Source: Nocardioides sp. ChNu-153
GTDB taxonomy: Bacteria; Actinomycetota; Actinomycetes; Propionibacteriales; Nocardioidaceae
NCBI RefSeq assembly: GCF_030466625.1
Contig: NZ_JADEVT010000004.1
Location: 1-64,000, forward strand
Direction of reading: 5' to 3'
Length of the DNA stretch: 64,000 bases
Shown: positions 59,612 through 64,000 of the stretch, piece after piece
How the letters are laid out: each line of letters starts with the position of its first letter
Numbering within the stretch: position 1 is the stretch's first letter
Program-made: the position numbers and the translations under genes
Notes under the pieces: model-generated
The model's database searches: none
Told to the model about the DNA's origin: nothing
The model's input: the letters and a program-made list of their open reading frames with translations, nothing else

Positions 59612-60887
59612 CGATCGCGATCTCCCTTCGGTCACCGAAGATCCCCTGGGGACGGAAGATCATCAGCAGCATGAGTCCGAGGCCCGTCGCGATGAAGCGC
59701 ACGAGGCTCGCCTGGGTGTTGTCCATGAACCAGTCCGGCATGAGCGGGCTGGGGCCCGACGTCGCCTGGTCGAAGAAGTCGCCGAGACCGGCGATGAGGA
59801 ACCAGAGGATCATCGCGCCGACGACCGGGCCGAGCACACGAGCGGCCCCGCCGATCAGCAGCGCGGTGAACGCCAGGAACGTCATGTTGGTGGAGTAGTC
59901 GCTCGGCACGACCGAGGCCTGCTTGAGGGCCAGGAACAGACCCGCCAGACCACCGAAGACACCACCGAGGACCAGCGCCTGCATCTTGTAGGCGAAGACG
60001 TTCTTGCCGAGCGAGCGCACGGCCTCCTCGTCCTCGCGGATGGAGCGGAGCACGCGGCCCCAGGGGCTGCGCATGAGCGCCCACACGAGGAGGCAGCACA
60101 GGGCGACGAGCGTCCAGCCGACGACCATGGACCACAGGTCGCGGGCGCTGAACGAGACGATGCCGAGGTCGAGCCGCTCGCTGAACGGGTTCATGTCCTG
60201 GTAGGTGCCGGCGAAGCCGTTGAGGCCGTTCGAGCCGCCGAACACGTCCTTGGTCTCGACCGCGCCGAACACGAGCCGCAGGATCTCGGCCGTCGCGATG
60301 GTGGCGATGGCGAGGTAGTCGGCCCGCAACCTCAGTGTCGGCAGGCCGAGCACGATCGCGAGGGCCACGGGCGCGAGCAGGGCGATGAGGACGCCCATCC
60401 AGAACGGCAGGTCCCACGTCACGACGCTGACCGCGAGGCCGTAGGCACCCACGGCCATGAAGCCGGCCTGGCCGAAGTTCAGCAGGCCCGTGTAGCCGAA
60501 GTGGACGTTGAGGCCGATGGCCGCGAGCGCGTAGACGATCGCGTTGGGGCCGAACGCCTGGTTGAGGGCCGTGCGGAACACCCCGGTCAGCTCGACGTCG
60601 GAGATCCCGGCGGTGAAGCCGATGATCAGCCAGAGCACGAGGTAGACGGTGCCGATGACGCCGAGGACCTGGCCGGCGATCGCGAGGCCGCGCCCGCCCT
60701 GCCTGCCGTCGGACGCCTCGATCTCGCGCACGGCCTTGCGGCCGGCGAGCCAGGCGAAGGGCGAGGTGAAGCCGAACGCGAGGGTGATGCCGAGGATGCC
60801 GAGGACCACGGAGGTCACGGCACCGCGGTTGTTCTGCTGCGCCACGACCGGGGCAGCGGGCTTCGCCGTGGTCGAGGTGTCGCTCAT
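59601..60887 (-). CDS. livM: ABC transporter permease LivM with N-terminal DUF4190-like domain
   Basis: 428 residues from ATG 60887, with GGAG 6 bases upstream. Residues 20-92 form a DUF4190-like two-helix unit (AVTSVVLGILGITLAFGFTSPFAWLAGRKAVREIEA, then GRGLAIAGQVLGVIGTVYLVLWLII). The LivM permease proper starts near 110 (FRTALNQAFGPNAIVYALAAIGLNVHFGYTGLLNFGQAGFMAVGAYG), with the ATPase-coupling segment RSIREDEEAVRSLGKNVFAYKM and the end LMLLMIFRPQGIFGDRRE. The added domain is not part of typical LivM proteins. It sits directly after a 20-codon mini-cistron that overlaps its ATG. Confidence 0.92.
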   Translation of the reverse strand: MSDTSTTAKPAAPVVAQQNNRGAVTSVVLGILGITLAFGFTSPFAWLAGRKAVREIEASDGRQGGRGLAIAGQVLGVIGTVYLVLWLIIGFTAGISDVELTGVFRTALNQAFGPNAIVYALAAIGLNVHFGYTGLLNFGQAGFMAVGAYGLAVSVVTWDLPFWMGVLIALLAPVALAIVLGLPTLRLRADYLAIATIATAEILRLVFGAVETKDVFGGSNGLNGFAGTYQDMNPFSERLDLGIVSFSARDLWSMVVGWTLVALCCLLVWALMRSPWGRVLRSIREDEEAVRSLGKNVFAYKMQALVLGGVFGGLAGLFLALKQASVVPSDYSTNMTFLAFTALLIGGAARVLGPVVGAMILWFLIAGLGDFFDQATSGPSPLMPDWFMDNTQASLVRFIATGLGLMLLMIFRPQGIFGDRREIAIDGR

Positions 60888-60946
60888 GCGTTGCTCCGAT
60901 CGTGGGCGGCGGGCGAGGGGACGGTCGAGGTGGACATGGCCGTCAC
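60884..60946 (-). CDS. 20-codon mini-cistron bridging livH and livM
   Basis: A frame VTAMSTSTVPSPAAHDRSNA starts at GTG 60946, overlapping the livH stop as GTGA, and ends at a TGA (60886-60884) overlapping the livM ATG as ATGA. An internal ATG at 60937 is a second possible start. The peptide is hydrophilic and unlike any known family; its role may only be to carry ribosomes from livH to livM. Chance is possible because only 55 bases separate the genes. Confidence 0.35.
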   Translation of the reverse strand: MTAMSTSTVPSPAAHDRSNA

Positions 60947-62304
60947 CCGATCCGCTCGCGGCGACCGAGGATGCCCTGCGGCCGGATCAGCAGGACGAGG
61001 ATGAGGACGACGAGCGCGCCGACCTCCTTGATCGACGACGGCACCCCGAACAGCGGGCCGACCTCGACCATGATGCCGATGACCATCGAGCCGAACAGCG
61101 CACCCCAGATGGTGCCGAGGCCGCCGAGGGTGACCGCCGCGAAGACCAGCAGCAGCAGCTTGAAGCCCATGAGGAAGTTGATCTGGCTGTTGATCGCGAG
61201 GAGCACGCCGGCGAGGCCCGTCAGGGCGGTGCCGAGCACCCAGACCGAGCTGATGACCCGGTCGACCTTGAGGCCCGAGGACGCCGACAGCGCGGGGTTG
61301 TCGGAGACCGCCCGCATGGCCTTGCCCATCCGGGTGCGCATCAGGGCGATGCAGACGACCACGATGGTGACGACCGAGATCCCGATGATCGCGATCTCCT
61401 TGTCGGCCAGGCTGACGATGCCGTAGTCGGTGCGCGCCTGGCTCACGTACTCGCTCAGCGACTTGCGCGAGCTGCCGATCGAGTACTGGTAGAGGTTGCG
61501 CAGCAGCAGGCTGAGGCCGATGGAGACGATCATCATGGCGATGAGACCCGTGCCCCGCCGTCGCAGCGGGCGCCACAGGCCCCGGTCCTGCGCCCAGCCG
61601 AACGCCGCGGAGACGACGACCGCCACCACGCCGGCGAGCACGACCGGCATGCCGAGGCCGCGGTTGGCGACGTACGTCGCGAGCGCCCCGAACGTGATGA
61701 GCTCACCGTGCGCGAAGTTCGTCAGCCCCGTGGTGCCGAAGATCAGCGACAGACCCAGGGCCGCCAGCGCCACGATGAGACCGAACTTCACGCCGGAGAC
61801 GAGGCTGGTCGTGAGCCGGTCCGCGAACGAGACCGACTCGACCTCCTGCACGCCGATCGGGAACAGGCCGCCGTTGGCGCCGTTGATGCGGGCGGTGATG
61901 GTGATCTCGGATTTCGTGTCGTCGCCGAGCTCGATGCCGTCGGGCAGGGAGTCCTCGTCGAGCGTCACCGTGTAGGTGCCCAGCTCGGGGATCGGCACGA
62001 TGACGACGCCGTCGGGGTCGGTCTGCGCCGACCCGACCTCCTCGCCGCCCTCCGACTCCACCGTCAGCGTCACGCCGGCGACCGGCTCGTCGGCGGCCTC
62101 GTCGAGCAGACGCACGCGCACGTAGGGGCCCTCGGCCGGCGGCTGGGCCGCCGGGGCCGTGGTCTCGCCGGATCCGGGCTCGCTCGTGGCGCCGGCGCTG
62201 GGGGACGGCGTGGGTGCGTCCGTCTCCTCGGCGGCATGGGCGGCGCTGAGCGGAAGCATCAGCACCACGAGCAGGGCGAGAAGCGCCATGAAACGCATTC
62301 GCAC
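60943..62304 (-). CDS. livH: ABC transporter permease LivH with secreted N-terminal beta domain
   Basis: 453 residues from GTG 62304, chosen because AGGAG lies 7 bases upstream; ATGs at 62298 and 62289 are in frame. Residues 1-24 look like a cleavable signal peptide (LLVVLMLPLSAAHA), followed by a Pro/Ser/Thr linker and a beta-sandwich-like domain at 60-140 (YVRVRLLDEAADEPVAGVTLTVESEGG, VVIVPIPELGTYTVTLDED), similar to carboxypeptidase-regulatory or CNA-B folds. The LivH permease covers 160-453 (GVKFGLIVALAALGLSLIFGTTGLTNFAHGELITFGAL, LIRPQGILGRRERIG). Ordinary LivH lacks the external domain. Confidence 0.92.
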   Translation of the reverse strand: MRMRFMALLALLVVLMLPLSAAHAAEETDAPTPSPSAGATSEPGSGETTAPAAQPPAEGPYVRVRLLDEAADEPVAGVTLTVESEGGEEVGSAQTDPDGVVIVPIPELGTYTVTLDEDSLPDGIELGDDTKSEITITARINGANGGLFPIGVQEVESVSFADRLTTSLVSGVKFGLIVALAALGLSLIFGTTGLTNFAHGELITFGALATYVANRGLGMPVVLAGVVAVVVSAAFGWAQDRGLWRPLRRRGTGLIAMMIVSIGLSLLLRNLYQYSIGSSRKSLSEYVSQARTDYGIVSLADKEIAIIGISVVTIVVVCIALMRTRMGKAMRAVSDNPALSASSGLKVDRVISSVWVLGTALTGLAGVLLAINSQINFLMGFKLLLLVFAAVTLGGLGTIWGALFGSMVIGIMVEVGPLFGVPSSIKEVGALVVLILVLLIRPQGILGRRERIG

Positions 62305-62458
62305 GCGGTGACTCCTGTCGTTGGAGCGCGCTGCGCGCTCGTCGGTCGGGACACCCTAACGGCGCCGACGACGCCTCAACGCGGGTTTCGGACCCCCGGA
62401 GGTAACAGTTCAGTCTCCGACCGTGATCGGTACGGCGGACGCGGCCACCGCGGGCCCG

Positions 62459-63067
62459 CTACGCGGTGCCGGAGGCCCCCGGACCGTGCGCGACGACGCC
62501 CTCGGCCACCTGCCGCATCGACAGGCGCAGGTCCATCGCCGTCTTCTGGATCCACCGGAACGCGTCCGGCTCCGACAGCCCGAGGTCCTTCTGCAGCACA
62601 CCCTTGGCGCGGTCGACGGCCTTGCGGGTCTCGAGCCGCTCCGTGAGGTCGCCGACCTCCTGCTCGAGCTGGCTGAGCTCGGCGAACCGGCTGACGGCCA
62701 TCTCGATCGCCGGCACCAGGTCGGTGGCCGAGAACGGCTTCACGAGGTACGCCATCGCCCCGGCGTCGCGCGCCCGCTCGACCAGCTCACGCTGGGAGAA
62801 CGCGGTGAGGATCACGACCGGGGCGATGCGCTGCGCGGCGATCCGCTCCGCCGCCGCGATGCCGTCGAGCACGGGCATCTTCACGTCGAGCACGACCAGG
62901 TCGGGGCGCAGCTCCTCGGCGAGCTCGATCGCCTTCTGCCCGTCGCCGGCCTCGCCGACGACCTCGTACCCCTCGTCGGCCAGCATCTCGGCGAGGTCCA
63001 TGCGGATGAGCGCCTCGTCCTCGGCGATCACGACGCGTCGGCGGGCACCCGGGGCTTGATCGGTCAC
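62459..63067 (-). CDS. ANTAR-domain response regulator (PdtaR/Rv1626-like)
   Basis: 202 residues from GTG 63067. Receiver domain with acidic pocket Glu16/Asp17 (VVIAEDEALIRMDLAE), phosphoacceptor Asp61 in DLVVLDVKMPVLDG, Thr88 and Lys110 (AYLVKPFSATD). The ANTAR RNA-binding domain (about 137-197) has LETRKAVDRAKGVLQKDLGLSEPDAFRWIQKTAMDLRLSM. ANTAR proteins bind paired hexaloop hairpins in mRNA leaders and prevent termination. In mycobacteria the partner kinase PdtaS is encoded elsewhere, and the gene neighbours polA, as here at 9 kb distance. Confidence 0.93.
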   Translation of the reverse strand: MTDQAPGARRRVVIAEDEALIRMDLAEMLADEGYEVVGEAGDGQKAIELAEELRPDLVVLDVKMPVLDGIAAAERIAAQRIAPVVILTAFSQRELVERARDAGAMAYLVKPFSATDLVPAIEMAVSRFAELSQLEQEVGDLTERLETRKAVDRAKGVLQKDLGLSEPDAFRWIQKTAMDLRLSMRQVAEGVVAHGPGASGTA

Positions 63068-63159
63068 GGGGTGAAGGCTAGCCCTCGGCAGCGGCGTCCG
63101 AGACCGTACGTCTCGCGGAGAGGCGGGGCTCACGCTGCGGTAGGGTCTGCGTCTGCCTG

Positions 63160-63245
63160 GCCGGGTTGGCGGAACGGCAGACGCGATGGTCTCAAACACC
63201 ATTGTCCGAGAGGGCGTGTGGGTTCGAGTCCCACACCCGGCACCA
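63160..63245 (+). tRNA. tRNA-Leu (anticodon CAA)
   Basis: Acceptor arms GCCGGGT (63160-63166) and ACCCGGC (63235-63241) pair fully; anticodon stem ATGGT/ACCAT flanks loop CTCAAAC with anticodon CAA; T-arm GTGGG-TTCGAGT-CCCAC; the long variable arm marks a class II tRNA. The discriminator A is at 63242 and CCA is encoded (63243-63245). Confidence 0.97.
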
Positions 63246-63293
63246 GGCGACACCCGCTCTCGGACGGTCGGCGGTCGCCGACACACTCGTGCC

Positions 63294-64000
63294 GTGCACG
63301 TACGCCCGACCGAGACCGTCGCCTCCGCGCTGGCAGCGATGCGCGCGGGAGTCCCGGACGCGGCGAACGCGCGCAAGCACGGCGTGGCGCCGGGGACGAT
63401 CCGCCGGTGGCGGCGCCTCTACCTCGAGCAAGGGCGTCCCCGCGGCCAGGCCCACCTCACCGCCCGGTGTCCGCGGTGCGACGCCGTCCCCCTGGACGGC
63501 GCTGCGTACGCCGAGCTGTTGGGGTGGTACCTCGGCGACGGTCACGTATCCCGGGGACGCCGCGACGTGTACGCGCTCCACGTGATCAACGACCTCAGCT
63601 ACCCGGTCGCGAACGCGCGGATCCAGGACCTGATGCGGGCCGTCAAGCCCGGGAGCCGACCCCACACCCGGGACCGACCGGGGTCGGTCATCACCACCGT
63701 CTCGTGGAAGCACTGGCCCTGCCTGCTCCCCCAGCACGGCCCGGGGCGGAAGCACGAGCGCCCGATCGTGCTCGAGGCGTGGCAGCGGGAGGTCGTCGAG
63801 CGTCACCCGGGCGACTTCCTGCGGGGTCTGCTGCACTCCGACGGCGCGCGGGTGCGCAACTGGGCGACCCGGGTCGTGGCCGGCGACCAGCGCCGCTACG
63901 ACTACCCGCGCTGGCAGTTCGTCAACGCGTCGGCCGACATCCGCGGGCTCTGCTGCTGGGCGCTGGACCTCGTGGGTGTGGACTGGCGGGCGTCCGGGCC
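63294..64000 (+). CDS. HTH plus LAGLIDADG-like protein (runs off right edge)
   Basis: Open from GTG 63294 to the window end (235 codons, no stop). Residues 8-50 form an HTH (VASALAAMRAGVPDAANARKHGVAPGTIRRWRRLYLEQG), followed by a cysteine pair (ARCPRCDA). Two LAGLIDADG-type motifs follow: AELLGWYLGDGHVS near residue 76 and FLRGLLHSDGARV near 176, each with the acidic residue at the motif end, separated by about 100 residues. KHWPCLLPQHGPGRKHERPI and QFVNASADIRGLCCWALDLVGVDW are landmarks of an actinobacterial family usually annotated as transcriptional regulator. The endonuclease fold is clear; whether it cuts DNA is not. It starts 48 bases after tRNA-Leu. Confidence 0.75.
   Translation, partial: MHVRPTETVASALAAMRAGVPDAANARKHGVAPGTIRRWRRLYLEQGRPRGQAHLTARCPRCDAVPLDGAAYAELLGWYLGDGHVSRGRRDVYALHVINDLSYPVANARIQDLMRAVKPGSRPHTRDRPGSVITTVSWKHWPCLLPQHGPGRKHERPIVLEAWQREVVERHPGDFLRGLLHSDGARVRNWATRVVAGDQRRYDYPRWQFVNASADIRGLCCWALDLVGVDWRASG

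Overview
This window is chromosomal DNA from a high-GC actinobacterium. Codons end almost entirely in G or C, GTG starts are frequent, and gene order matches other Actinobacteria: a principal sigma factor near a second type IIA topoisomerase pair, then coaE, rpsA, polA and an ANTAR response regulator in the order known from mycobacteria. The gene families (DUF5998, DUF4192, DUF3068, LprG/P55-like pair, AftD) fit the Propionibacteriales, most likely a Nocardioides relative; this placement is inference from content, not a phylogeny. Apart from the first 1.2 kb, which looks like a rearranged accessory edge, the window is mostly conserved core genome, with little sign of recent mobile DNA.

Layout. 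0-1.2 kb: the start of a leftward arsenite methyltransferase gene cut by the window edge, a possible DUF6980-like remnant and about 580 bases without a gene. 1.2-16.5 kb: a PepSY membrane protein, a phosphodiesterase/DUF5998 pair, a Pat-type acetyltransferase, topoisomerase subunit A, an LprG/P55-like lipid export pair, carbonic anhydrase, topoisomerase subunit B, DUF7455, DUF456 and a lipoprotein. 16.6-28.9 kb: principal sigma factor, YjbQ, PGPGW membrane protein, RecQ, HhH-GPD protein, universal stress protein, glutamate-cysteine ligase, DUF4192, DinB and an S9 peptidase. 29-37.1 kb: an alternative sigma factor, coaE, SIMPL protein, an SDR/TetR divergent pair with twin operators, a GlxA-type AraC regulator facing a newly noted 47-residue membrane peptide, rpsA and a methyltransferase.

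37.2-50.9 kb is a cell-envelope glycan locus: DUF3068, a polytopic protein, an acyltransferase, the 1405-residue arabinofuranosyltransferase AftD, a methyltransferase, a GT4 glycosyltransferase, the 54-residue DUF2613 protein, a second large GT-C-like protein and a flippase. It resembles the mycobacterial Rv0224c-Rv0236c neighbourhood, but the window gives no sign of mycolate genes. 50.9-63.1 kb: polA, a thioesterase, a GNAT, DUF554, and a branched-chain amino-acid-type ABC importer whose solute-binding gene converges on the livHMGF operon across an array of five palindromic 42-bp repeats. The two permeases carry unusual N-terminal fusions. The window ends with tRNA-Leu(CAA) and the start of an HTH plus LAGLIDADG-like gene that runs off the right edge.

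Most informative regulatory and structural details: identical 13-bp operators between SDR and TetR; helically phased TTCAG repeats before the PepSY gene; a 30-bp inverted repeat before DUF7455; a topoisomerase B gene whose only well-placed start is ATC; three convergent gene pairs with overlapping 3' ends; and a 20-codon mini-cistron bridging livH and livM. All assignments are from reading translations and motifs by eye, with no database search.
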